Shown here: positions 8,273 to 16,209 of the stretch, piece by piece
Position numbering within the stretch: the stretch's first letter is position 1
Layout: every line of letters starts with the position of its first letter
DNA from: Thiohalomonas denitrificans
GTDB taxonomy: Bacteria; Pseudomonadota; Gammaproteobacteria; Thiohalomonadales; Thiohalomonadaceae
Length of the DNA: 64,000 nucleotides
Direction of reading: 5' to 3'
Assembly: GCF_016841685.1 (NCBI RefSeq)
Contig: NZ_JAENYR010000005.1
Location: 1-64,000, forward strand
Made by a program: the position numbers and the translations under genes
Notes under the pieces: model-generated
Databases searched by the model: none
The model's input: the letters and a program-made list of their open reading frames with translations, nothing else
What the model was told of the DNA's origin: nothing

Positions 8273-9255
8273 CTCTTCCTCCTCTTGGTCATGCGCTTGA
8301 AGAAACCGGCTTCGGTCGATTCATAGATGGGGATCCCCATGAACGAGGCCTTGAGTGCCCCCTCCTCGGGACAGGAGGCGACGCACTTGAAGCACATCAT
8401 GCAGTCGTCCTTGATCAGCGTTTTACTCTCGACATCGTCCGCTATTTCCTTGATCTGCATGTCGCAGGCGCGATAGCAATCACCGCAACGGGTGCACTTG
8501 CTGCCGTCCTTGCGCAGCTTCAGCAGCGCCACTTTCGAAAACAGCGAATGGAGCGCGCTCATGGGACAGAAAAAGCAGAAAAAACGCTTGTTGATGAACC
8601 CGCCGATAAAGAAGATCCCGAGCACCAGCATCCCAAGTCCGGTCATGGTGGCGGCGGTGCCGGTGGAGAAGTCCACGGTCCACTGGGAGAAATCACCGGT
8701 AAACGCCGGGATCACCATGCGTGCCGGACAGATCTTGCAGAACGGCGTCCCCATGTCCTCCGGCAGGGTCGGCAGTCCCGCCACGGAATTCGCCATCAGA
8801 AACGGGATCACGATCAATAGGATCAAAAGGATGTACTTGATCTTCTTGAGCCGGGTGAACCAATCCAGGCTATAGGTGGAATAGCGAATACCGAGCTTCT
8901 GACGCAGGCTCGTCATCCAGTCCTGGATGGTTCCCAGCGGGCAGGCATATCCGCACCACGCCTTGTTGAAGACGAAAAGCCAGGCGACAAAGGTCAGCAG
9001 GCCGGTGAGAATGCCGAGCCCGCGCCAGCTGATGATGCTGTCCCAGGGGATGTGGGTCTGATGCTGCAGCGGCAGGAGATAGCAGACTCCCGCCCGCCCC
9101 GGCTGGTTGAAGCCACAGGAGAACGTCGGCAGGGACTGGCCGAGATTGATCAGGAAGTATCCGCCGTACACCAGCAGGACAAAAAACCCCAACTGGACCC
9201 AGAAGCGAAACCGCCGGATATCGGCCCCGTTGATGAATGCCCGTAGCCGCTTCAC
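8269..9255 (-). CDS. NapH/NosR-type membrane polyferredoxin
   Basis: Inner-membrane iron-sulfur protein of 328 aa. Several transmembrane helices (first at about 18-38) surround two CxxxCP motifs, CGYACPLG and CFFCPMSA, which are the NapH/NosR/CcoG signature. FCKICPAR adds further cysteines. A C-terminal double [4Fe-4S] ferredoxin follows: CTRCGDCYRACDMQ and CMMCFKCVASCPEEG. Such proteins carry electrons from the quinone pool or a periplasmic donor to a partner. The GTG start overlaps the upstream TGA (GTGA) and the stop overlaps the next ATG. In this operon it is the obvious electron donor to the ATP-dependent activator and reductase. Confidence 0.88.
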   Translation of the reverse strand: MKRLRAFINGADIRRFRFWVQLGFFVLLVYGGYFLINLGQSLPTFSCGFNQPGRAGVCYLLPLQHQTHIPWDSIISWRGLGILTGLLTFVAWLFVFNKAWCGYACPLGTIQDWMTSLRQKLGIRYSTYSLDWFTRLKKIKYILLILLIVIPFLMANSVAGLPTLPEDMGTPFCKICPARMVIPAFTGDFSQWTVDFSTGTAATMTGLGMLVLGIFFIGGFINKRFFCFFCPMSALHSLFSKVALLKLRKDGSKCTRCGDCYRACDMQIKEIADDVESKTLIKDDCMMCFKCVASCPEEGALKASFMGIPIYESTEAGFFKRMTKRRKR

Positions 9256-10229
9256 TGGAGCCGCTCCCGTCCCGCCCGGCTGTGCTTCAGGCGGTAGAGG
9301 AACACCCCTCCGGCACCCAGTGCCGCTGCGATCAGCGCCACGATGAGACCTACCAGATAGGACGAGTACTCCACTTCGGAGGGATAAAAGATGCCCGGCA
9401 GGGTTGCCCGATAGTGGGCCTTTTCGAACGGTGTGCCATTCAGCTCACCGGGCGTCTCGACCCGATACTCCGCGGTGACCAGAAAGGCCTCGTGATGCCT
9501 CTTGTCAAAGTCGTTCCAGGCGGGATAGTAATCACGAATCAGCTTGAACACAGCCCTACCGTCCGCGTCTGCCACCACCTGTTTGGTCCAACCCTCCCGG
9601 GTGGTCAAGCTGACGTTGGCACCGGCGGCGGGGCTCCCTTTGTAGTGGACGCGAAAGCCCACCTTATCGCCGGATCGAATCCGCGTATGAAAATCTTCAC
9701 CGGGGAGACGTTCGCGAATGATCTCCAGGGGCACACCGGCCCGGTCCCGCGGCGGCATGCGTGATGCAGTGAGTTTGGGATCGTGTCCCTCGCCGCAGCT
9801 GTGCTTGAGGACCTCCGCCTTGACGATGGAGGTCTTCAGCACGGCATCTTCGACGCTGCGTTCGATGAAATAGGCGTTATAGAACCCTTCTTCGGGCATG
9901 GGGAAGGTGATGCCGCCACCGCTGGCGACCTTGAACAGGTCGGGTGCAAGGCTTTCGCCATCGATGCCGAACACGCCGAAACTGGCATCATCGGCGGGCT
10001 GCGTATAGACGGCGGAGGCCGGCTCACCCCCGGCTCTCAGCCAGAGCCGCTTGACGTAGACGCCTCCACGGCCCCGTTCGATCATCCCGCCGTGCGCGTG
10101 GTGTGCACGCTTGGCCCACTCCGCATCCGGCGGCTGATCGGAAAACCAAACCGGTTCGGCCTGGGCGCTTCCGGCCAGCCCACCGGACAGCAGCACAAAC
10201 CCGATCACCCAGTATCGCCACTCTGCCAT
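9252..10229 (-). CDS. DUF4198-like periplasmic protein with C-terminal membrane anchor
   Basis: Protein of about 325 aa. A signal peptide ends near GSAQAEP. A beta-rich periplasmic part with a DUF4198/NikK-like appearance follows: GVYVKRLWLRAGGE, an immunoglobulin-like segment PAAGANVSLTTREGW, and ADGRAVFKL. A single transmembrane helix (about 285-307) and a basic tail end it. A His/Cys-containing stretch KHSCGEGHD could bind metal. DUF4198 proteins often accompany nickel, cobalt or TonB-dependent uptake. The ATG at 10229 has GGGAGAG at the right distance; an ATG six codons earlier is possible. It is the first gene of the coupled four-gene reductase operon. The function is inferred from neighbours only. 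Confidence 0.7.
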   Translation of the reverse strand: MAEWRYWVIGFVLLSGGLAGSAQAEPVWFSDQPPDAEWAKRAHHAHGGMIERGRGGVYVKRLWLRAGGEPASAVYTQPADDASFGVFGIDGESLAPDLFKVASGGGITFPMPEEGFYNAYFIERSVEDAVLKTSIVKAEVLKHSCGEGHDPKLTASRMPPRDRAGVPLEIIRERLPGEDFHTRIRSGDKVGFRVHYKGSPAAGANVSLTTREGWTKQVVADADGRAVFKLIRDYYPAWNDFDKRHHEAFLVTAEYRVETPGELNGTPFEKAHYRATLPGIFYPSEVEYSSYLVGLIVALIAAALGAGGVFLYRLKHSRAGRERLQ

Positions 10230-10373
10230 CTTCTCTCCCATGCCCATTCACCCCACCATCAAAAATCACGTTCATGAATACCGGCGTGCGTTACCGCTCG
10301 TTTTTTATGGAGTACCTTGAGGGACCATTCGGCTCCTCTATGCTGAGCAGATACCCTGTGCTCCGGCGGCTCA

Positions 10374-10410
10374 GACACAAACAGACACAATTCGATACAC
10401 AAGGACACAA
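10374..10410. promoter_or_regulatory. four direct heptamers GACACAA upstream of the reductase operon
   Basis: GACACAA occurs at 10374, 10384 and 10404, and TACACAA at 10396, all in one direction, within 37 bases about 145-180 bases upstream of the operon start at 10229. Nearby are a perfect 12-base palindrome AAGTTCGAACTT (10467-10478) and a GGGTGCG/CGCACCC hairpin (10486-10507). Such clustering suggests regulator binding sites, but no regulator is identified. The rest of the 10248-10594 gap shows no gene. Confidence 0.4.
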
Positions 10411-10594
10411 TCCGTGCACGGAGCACATTTCATGCCGATGGCTAATTCACTGTTTTTTCAGAAGTAAAGTTCGAACTTCAAACGAGGGTGCGTGTTATGC
10501 CGCACCCATCAGGGGCAAAGCACACAGTTTGGAGTGACCCCCTACAGCGTACGAATGCGCTATCTTCGCTATAAACGCATCTGAGGAGGTTGAC

Positions 10595-11221
10595 ATGTCG
10601 ACCTTGTATCCCGCTGACGTTCTGCGCCGGCTCGCGACCGAGTTCCATCACCGTAAGCAGGAAAACAAAGAGAAAGCGGGACTCCACAGTCAACAGCGGC
10701 GCCGGCATGAAAAGGAGCTGGAGGAGCTGCAGGCCGATTTTGAGTCGATGTTGAAGCGCTGGGTAAATGAGTCCGAACGCGAAGCGTGGCGTGCCCATTT
10801 CCATCACTTTGCGCCGGTGCCGGCAGGTCCGCAGCTTGAACAGCCGCCTCTGTTCAAGGGGCGTAGTTCCAGCGGAGGCCTGTTGGAAATCCGACAGGCA
10901 CCGGGCCCCGCTTACGAAATCATTCTCGATGGAACACCCGTTCGACGCATCAGTGAGTCCCCCGGACTGACTGAGCGCCGGATTGACCGAATGCGTTTTG
11001 AAGAGACTGAATTTGAAGAGGTATTCGATGCGCCGGAGGAGGGGCAGGCTCCACTGGCCGACTTCTATGACGGACCTCGGGATGGTGCCCCCTGGGAATA
11101 TTCCCACGCTCTTTTCAGGGACGGGCTCATCGATGCAAATTTCGGGCTCACCGAGAGGGGCCGGCGGTGGCTCGATACCCGGCGACATGGAAATGAGGGC
11201 GGAGTCCAGGTCTGGTTGTAA
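10595..11221 (+). CDS. hypothetical protein with N-terminal coiled coil
   Basis: Soluble protein of 208 aa that I do not recognise. Residues 10-60 are highly charged and likely form a coiled coil (HRKQENKEK, RRHEKELEELQADFESML). The rest is acidic with no cysteine pairs, signal peptide or membrane segment. The C-terminal part (EYSHALFRDGLIDANFG) looks like a small folded domain. TGAGGAGG lies 6 bases before the ATG, a near-perfect Shine-Dalgarno, so the gene is well supported as expressed. It precedes the histidine kinase by 67 bases on the same strand. Confidence 0.75.
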   Translation: MSTLYPADVLRRLATEFHHRKQENKEKAGLHSQQRRRHEKELEELQADFESMLKRWVNESEREAWRAHFHHFAPVPAGPQLEQPPLFKGRSSSGGLLEIRQAPGPAYEIILDGTPVRRISESPGLTERRIDRMRFEETEFEEVFDAPEEGQAPLADFYDGPRDGAPWEYSHALFRDGLIDANFGLTERGRRWLDTRRHGNEGGVQVWL

Positions 11222-11288
11222 TCGTCACCGATTAACCGTTAAATAAGCAGCCGATGCACAGAGCCCCGGAGTCAACGGGGAGTCGGTT

Positions 11289-13139
11289 ATGGCTTACAGA
11301 AAATTCCCGACACTCGTTCGATACGGATTTATCATTCCGGCGTTATTGCTCGCGGGCCTGCTGCCCCATGCCCTTGACCAGGCTCTTGGCTTTCATGGAA
11401 CGATAACCACCTTCTTTGGCGCCTCCATGGTGGTCGCCTGGTATGGCGGCCGGGGACCGGCGCTGCTTACACTTTCCCTGGGTGCGCTCGCTGCCGCCTA
11501 CCTCTTCATGCCGCCGCACGGCAGTTTTTCGGCTGAGCCAGGCGAATCGTTCGGGGTCGCACTGTACCTGGCCATCAATTTCGTTGTCGTTGTTCTGGTG
11601 GTTTACCTCAAACACAGCAAGGAGACTTCCGATCTCAATGACTTGCGCTTTCGGCGTCTGTTGGAGGCCGGCAACGTCGGGATCGCCCTAGCCGACACTA
11701 CAGGCCGCATCAAGCATGCCAACCCGGTACTTCTTGACATGCTCGGGTATACCCCGGCCGAGGTCGAAGCCGGAAAGCTTCGCTGGGATCGGCTCACGCC
11801 CTCTGAATTCACTGAGGTGACCGCAGAAGCCCTTCGGCAGGTCCATTCCAGCGGCCTGCCATTTGGCCCGTACGAGAAGGAGTACATCACCAAAAATGGG
11901 GAACGGGTCCCGGTCCTGATCGGGCTTGTGCCTTTCGAAAGAACACCCGATGGGACCTTGACCGGGGCCATCTTCGTCATGGATCTGAGCCGTATGAAGC
12001 AGGTGGAAAAACAACTGCGGCTGCAGGAGGCGCGAATGCGCATTGCGGCCAAGACCGCCGGCTTCGGTTCGTTCGACTTGAACCTGAAAACTGGTGAGGA
12101 GTACTGGTCCCCGGAAATCAAAAAGCTGTTTGGATTGTCACCGGAGGCACCAATAGCACTGGAGGCGGACCGACTCCCAACCTGTTTTCACCCCGACGAC
12201 CGCAAAAACATTCTGCGAGCCATACAGGCCGCCATGGATCCGGCCCGCGCCGGCGATATAAAGATTGAGCACCGAATTTTACAACCGAGTGGAAAAGAGT
12301 CCTGGGTACTCAACCGAAGCAAGGTGTTTTTCGCCGGCGAGGGGGAAAAACGCCATCCGCTTCGTCACATTGGCGCTCTCATCGATATTGATGAACGCAA
12401 ACGTCTCGAGGAGGCGCTGCGGGCAAACGAAGCGCGTCTGAAACGCGCCAATGCCGAGCTGGAACAGTTCGCCTACGTCACCTCCCATGATCTCAAGGCT
12501 CCTTTGCGATCCGTTCACGGACTCTCTAGCTGGATCGAAGAGGAGACCGCCCCGCACCTCTCCGCGGATGGCCGGCGCCATATGCAGTTGCTACGCGATC
12601 GCGTGGCGTACATGGATCAGCTACTCAACTCCCTGCTGGAATATTCCCAGGCCGGCGGTCGGGTCGGGGAACTGAAAACCGTAGCCACCGCCGATTTGAT
12701 TGAGAATGTTATTGCCGCGACCGAGCATCCCCCCGAGTTTCGGTTTGAAATCGTTTCGGATATGCCTCGCTTCACGACCGATACATTTCACCTCCATCAG
12801 GTGTTCAGCCACCTGCTCGACAATGCTGTCAAACACCACGACCGTCCCGATGGACGGGTTTCAGTATCCTCGCGTGATCTGGGCACGGTCTATGAATTTA
12901 CTGTTGCCGACGACGGCCCCGGCATACCTGGCGAGTGTCAGGAACGGGTTTTCAACCTCTTTCGGCAAGGACCCCGTGCACCGAAATCGACCGGTACCGG
13001 GGTGGGTCTGACGGTGGTAAAAAAAGTGGTCGAGAACATCGGCGGTGATATCCATCTGGAATCATCGCCGGCTCAAGGTACAACATTCCGTTTTACCTGG
13101 CCGAAAGAGATCCTGGCGAACGGCCCGAACCAGGTGTAG
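11289..13139 (+). CDS. PAS-domain sensor histidine kinase with DUF4118-like membrane segment
   Basis: Membrane-bound sensor kinase of 616 aa. The N terminus (about 10-112) has several transmembrane helices in the KdpD/DUF4118 pattern (WYGGRGPALLTLSLG). Two PAS domains follow (about 118-240 and 250-375; LLEAGNVGIALADTTGRI, EYWSPEIKKLFGL). The dimerisation/phosphoacceptor domain contains SHDLKAPLRS with the phosphorylated His at 400. The ATPase domain has DNAVKH, DDGPGIP and GTGVGLTVVKKVV (about 500-608). No response regulator gene lies beside it, so it is an orphan kinase. The bacteriophytochrome-like phosphoacceptor region suggests a cytoplasmic or light/redox signal read by PAS, but no cofactor ligand is evident. 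Confidence 0.92.
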   Translation: MAYRKFPTLVRYGFIIPALLLAGLLPHALDQALGFHGTITTFFGASMVVAWYGGRGPALLTLSLGALAAAYLFMPPHGSFSAEPGESFGVALYLAINFVVVVLVVYLKHSKETSDLNDLRFRRLLEAGNVGIALADTTGRIKHANPVLLDMLGYTPAEVEAGKLRWDRLTPSEFTEVTAEALRQVHSSGLPFGPYEKEYITKNGERVPVLIGLVPFERTPDGTLTGAIFVMDLSRMKQVEKQLRLQEARMRIAAKTAGFGSFDLNLKTGEEYWSPEIKKLFGLSPEAPIALEADRLPTCFHPDDRKNILRAIQAAMDPARAGDIKIEHRILQPSGKESWVLNRSKVFFAGEGEKRHPLRHIGALIDIDERKRLEEALRANEARLKRANAELEQFAYVTSHDLKAPLRSVHGLSSWIEEETAPHLSADGRRHMQLLRDRVAYMDQLLNSLLEYSQAGGRVGELKTVATADLIENVIAATEHPPEFRFEIVSDMPRFTTDTFHLHQVFSHLLDNAVKHHDRPDGRVSVSSRDLGTVYEFTVADDGPGIPGECQERVFNLFRQGPRAPKSTGTGVGLTVVKKVVENIGGDIHLESSPAQGTTFRFTWPKEILANGPNQV

Positions 13140-13379
13140 CCACTTCAGAACGCCGGGATTCACCCAAAGTATGGCCATGCCCTCTGCATGGATATCGCGC
13201 AACTCCTCCCCCCGACCCGATTACCCTCAGCATCTGCAGCGTTGCTTGAGCCATGATAAGCCGTATGAGCAAATCAGTACGCGTCAATGTTAGAATATTT
13301 TGACCCGCCACCTGTGGCACCTGGAGAAGGCCGAATAGTGAGTTTGGCTTAACGTTCAATACAACAAATCAATTATAAG

Positions 13380-14648
13380 ATGAAACATACTTATCGTACC
13401 CTCGTTGTCGCTCTTGCCGTCTACACCCCCTGCACAGCCTTCGCCACCAACGGCTACCAGCTGATCGGCGTAGGGGCCTATCAGAAGTCACTGGGCGGAG
13501 CCGTTACCGCAAATCCCGGCAGCGCCATGACCGCCGTGACCAATCCCGCCGGCATGGCCCGTATCGGCAGCCGCGCCGACTTTTCCATGGAAGCCTTCAT
13601 GCCCGAGCGCGAAGCCGGTTTTTCGGCAACGGGTGGAGATACGGCTGAGAGTGCAGTGGATATGTACGGTGTGCCCGCCATCGGCTGGACCGCACCAGTT
13701 AGCGAACAGAACCAGGACGTCTTTTTCGGCGGCGGCATGTATGGCACCTCCGGCATGGGCGTTGATTATGCGCCGACATTGATGTCGCCGGGCGTGTACT
13801 GGGACGGCTACTCCAATATCTCCTTCTGGCAGATGGCGCCGACCGTGGCCTGGAACCAGAATGAGCGGCTTAGCCTGGGCGCCTCCCTGAACATCGACTA
13901 CCAGTCCGTGGCCTTCCGCCAGCGCGCCATGCAGGATACGACTGGTGACGGAATGGGTGACGCAACCGTTTCCAACTTCGATCTGGGGCGCTCCACCAGT
14001 TCGTTCGGCCTGGGCTTCTCCTTTGGAATGTTCTACGACCTGACCAAGTCCATCGACCTCGGCTTCGCCTACAAGAGCCGCCAGGAGTTTTCCGATCTGG
14101 AATACCAGTTGGCACAGGGGGATATCACGGATCAGTTGGGCAACCCTCTTCCGGCGGGCACCTATAAACTGGATCTCGACTACCCTCAGCAAGCCTCCCT
14201 CGGTATCGCCTATCAGGCCACACCCACATTGACCGTTTCGGCGGATCTCAAGTGGATCGACTGGTCCGACACCATGAACAAGCTGACCGTGGAAGGCCCG
14301 GGCGTAACAGTCCCGATGGATCCGGGCTGGGATGATCAGACGGTGTATGCCCTCGGTCTCGCCTACGCGGTGAATAACCGATTCAACCTGCGTATTGGTT
14401 ACAATCACGCTGATTCGCCGTTTGGCGATGAAGAGGTCAGCCGCAATCTGATCCTGCCGGCCGTGGTCGAGGACCACTACACCATCGGCGGCGATTACCG
14501 GTTCAACCAACACTGGGAATTGGCCGCACATTACATGTATTCCCCGGAAGAAACCTTCACGGCCCCGGCGGACGATCCGATCGCCCCGGGTGCCGAAATC
14601 AAACTGGGGGAAACCTCCTTCGGCCTGAACGTCGGCTATCATTTCTGA
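13380..14648 (+). CDS. FadL/TodX-family outer-membrane transport protein
   Basis: Outer-membrane beta-barrel of 422 aa. A signal peptide ends at CTAFA, and the mature protein begins TNGYQLIGVGAYQKSLGGA, matching the FadL N-terminal hatch that plugs the barrel. NPAGMARI is the conserved NPA segment. The C terminus ends in FGLNVGYHF, a typical barrel sorting signal. The family takes up long-chain fatty acids, aromatic hydrocarbons and other hydrophobic compounds by diffusion. The gene stands alone, preceded by a 240-base gap without a clear promoter and followed by a hairpin at 14655-14680. Confidence 0.92.
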   Translation: MKHTYRTLVVALAVYTPCTAFATNGYQLIGVGAYQKSLGGAVTANPGSAMTAVTNPAGMARIGSRADFSMEAFMPEREAGFSATGGDTAESAVDMYGVPAIGWTAPVSEQNQDVFFGGGMYGTSGMGVDYAPTLMSPGVYWDGYSNISFWQMAPTVAWNQNERLSLGASLNIDYQSVAFRQRAMQDTTGDGMGDATVSNFDLGRSTSSFGLGFSFGMFYDLTKSIDLGFAYKSRQEFSDLEYQLAQGDITDQLGNPLPAGTYKLDLDYPQQASLGIAYQATPTLTVSADLKWIDWSDTMNKLTVEGPGVTVPMDPGWDDQTVYALGLAYAVNNRFNLRIGYNHADSPFGDEEVSRNLILPAVVEDHYTIGGDYRFNQHWELAAHYMYSPEETFTAPADDPIAPGAEIKLGETSFGLNVGYHF

Positions 14649-14654
14649 AGCCGC

Positions 14655-14680
14655 CGGCGCGGGGCTCCGGCCCCACGCCG
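14655..14680 (+). terminator. probable terminator after the FadL-type gene
   Basis: The stem CGGCGcGGGGC / GCCCCaCGCCG with a TCCG loop lies 7 bases after the stop codon, with one mismatch. The following T-run is short (CTGTTT), so termination may be partial. Confidence 0.45.
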
Positions 14681-14699
14681 CTGTTTAGTCAGACGCTAT

Positions 14700-15014
14700 C
14701 GAATCATCACGGTAGGAGTGGCACCCTCGCCGCGATTCGCGCGAAAGAATCCCCCAGGGAGCGGGCTCCCTACCCCATCGGGAAAAACTCTCCCCTACCC
14801 TGGCGTAGATTAGTCAGTAAGCGCGTAACTGCTCGCCCGGGTCATCGCGCACGGCCCAGGAAATCCGGCATCCCCGCGCAGGCGGGGATCCATTTTGAGC
14901 CATGTTTCTGTTCTCTGGATTCCCGCCTACCCCCCGCCTGCGCGGGGGTGACAGGGAATGACGGAGGGGGTGAGTAGTTACGGAAGCGCAGCGGTTATTT
15001 GCCCAGCAAGCCGT
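14700..15014. repeat. intergenic repeats: palindrome and REP-like element
   Basis: 14712-14774 is a degenerate palindrome (GTAGGAGTGGCACCC ... GGGCTCCCTACC) related to the repeat at the window start. 14824-14964 holds a REP-like element: TAACTGCTCGCCCG, then CATCCCCGCGCAGGCGGGGA, then TGGATTCCCGCCTACC and a closing GGGAATGACGG. A second full copy is at 54765-54900, and a partial one at 26934-26960. No gene is seen here. Confidence 0.75.
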
Positions 15015-16034
15015 CTAGAACTTGCGGTCACTCCAACCCTCGGCATCGGGCATGCCCGACAGGGCCTCCTCGAATTCGGAGCCGACCATACCGGCTTCGG
15101 GAGATACTCCGTCTCCCAGTTCGCCGAGGTAGTAGTGCTGGAGGATGTCGATAAAACGCATCGCCTGGGGGGAAAGGAAACGGCCCTGGCGCAGGACAAT
15201 GCCGTAGGAGCGCTTGGGGAAGTAGCGCACCAGTGATTTGCACGCCAACCGCTCATCACCGGTCAGACAGACATCGGTCACAATCGAGATACCGAGCCCC
15301 AACTCCACGTATTTCTTGATCACCTCCCAGCCGCCGGCCTCCAGCGCCACCTTGTAATTCACATTGTGTTGCCGAAATACCAGGTCAACGATACGCCAGG
15401 TGGAGAGATGACGGGGCGGCAGTATGAGTCCATGGGGACCAATATCCTTGAGCGTGACCGTTTCCTTGTGCGCCAGCGGGTGGTCCTGCGCGGCAATCAG
15501 GGTCGGGTCATAGGTCACCACTGGGCGGTACTTGATCTCCTCCGGCACTTCCAGCATGGAACCGACGGCCAGGTCCACTTCATCCGCGCGCAGCATGGCC
15601 ATGCCATCCCGTCCTGTAACGTTGTGCAGCTTCAAACGGATATTGGGATAAGCCTTGGCGAACAGCCGAAGCGGCTCGGCCAGTATATAAAGAATGGTTG
15701 ACTCGCCCGCTGCGATATCAAGCTCCCCGGATTCCAGTTTTCCGTAATTGGCTGCAAAACTTTCGTGCAGCTTGTCGATGCCCTCCACCAGCGGTTCCGC
15801 GAGCTTGTAGAGCGCCTCCCCTTCCGGCGTCATCTTGATGTGGGGACCCCGCCGCTCGAAAACGGTCACCCCGAATTCCCTCTCCAGCGCCTGTATTTGC
15901 AGTGAAACCGATGGCTGGCTGAGAAACAGTGTTTCCGCTGCCAGCGTAATACTCCCCGCTCGTGCAGTGTGACAGAAAGCGCGTAACTGCTTGAGCCGAT
16001 TCTGTTTGTAGTAAAGATTGGGTGTTGGATTCAT
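15015..16034 (-). CDS. LysR-family transcriptional regulator (CysB-like)
   Basis: Protein of 339 aa with an N-terminal winged helix-turn-helix (about 14-73; LRAFCHTARAGSITLAAE, LSQPSVSLQIQALE) and a LysR effector-binding domain (about 100-310). The extended C terminus resembles the CysB/Cbl branch. It is transcribed away from rnfB, with starts 175 bases apart, the usual arrangement for a LysR protein that controls its divergent neighbour. A dyad CCAATG-N15-CATTGG at 16142-16168 in that gap is a candidate operator. Control of the rnf-nifJ operon in response to a sulfur or carbon metabolite is inference. Confidence 0.88.
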   Translation of the reverse strand: MNPTPNLYYKQNRLKQLRAFCHTARAGSITLAAETLFLSQPSVSLQIQALEREFGVTVFERRGPHIKMTPEGEALYKLAEPLVEGIDKLHESFAANYGKLESGELDIAAGESTILYILAEPLRLFAKAYPNIRLKLHNVTGRDGMAMLRADEVDLAVGSMLEVPEEIKYRPVVTYDPTLIAAQDHPLAHKETVTLKDIGPHGLILPPRHLSTWRIVDLVFRQHNVNYKVALEAGGWEVIKKYVELGLGISIVTDVCLTGDERLACKSLVRYFPKRSYGIVLRQGRFLSPQAMRFIDILQHYYLGELGDGVSPEAGMVGSEFEEALSGMPDAEGWSDRKF

Positions 16035-16141
16035 GGCGTTTGTTCGTGGCTTGGCGTCTTTATCATTAAGTTAGCCAATATTGAGCATTGAAATAATTGT
16101 CGTGTCAAATACACCCGGGATCACTAGGATTACTTCCGTGA

Positions 16142-16168
16142 CCAATGACTTACCGTTACAAGCATTGG
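16142..16168. promoter_or_regulatory. dyad in the LysR-rnfB divergent region
   Basis: The arms CCAATG and CATTGG are separated by 15 bases (CCAATGACTTACCGTTACAA continuing to GCATTGG). The spacing resembles LysR-type T-N11-A sites. A second AT-rich stretch with CCAATATTG lies at 16075-16083. The dyad is about 45 bases upstream of the rnfB start. Confidence 0.35.
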
Positions 16169-16209
16169 AATTTTCAATACTAACAACTGAAGCCGCATCA
16201 GGGGGTGTA

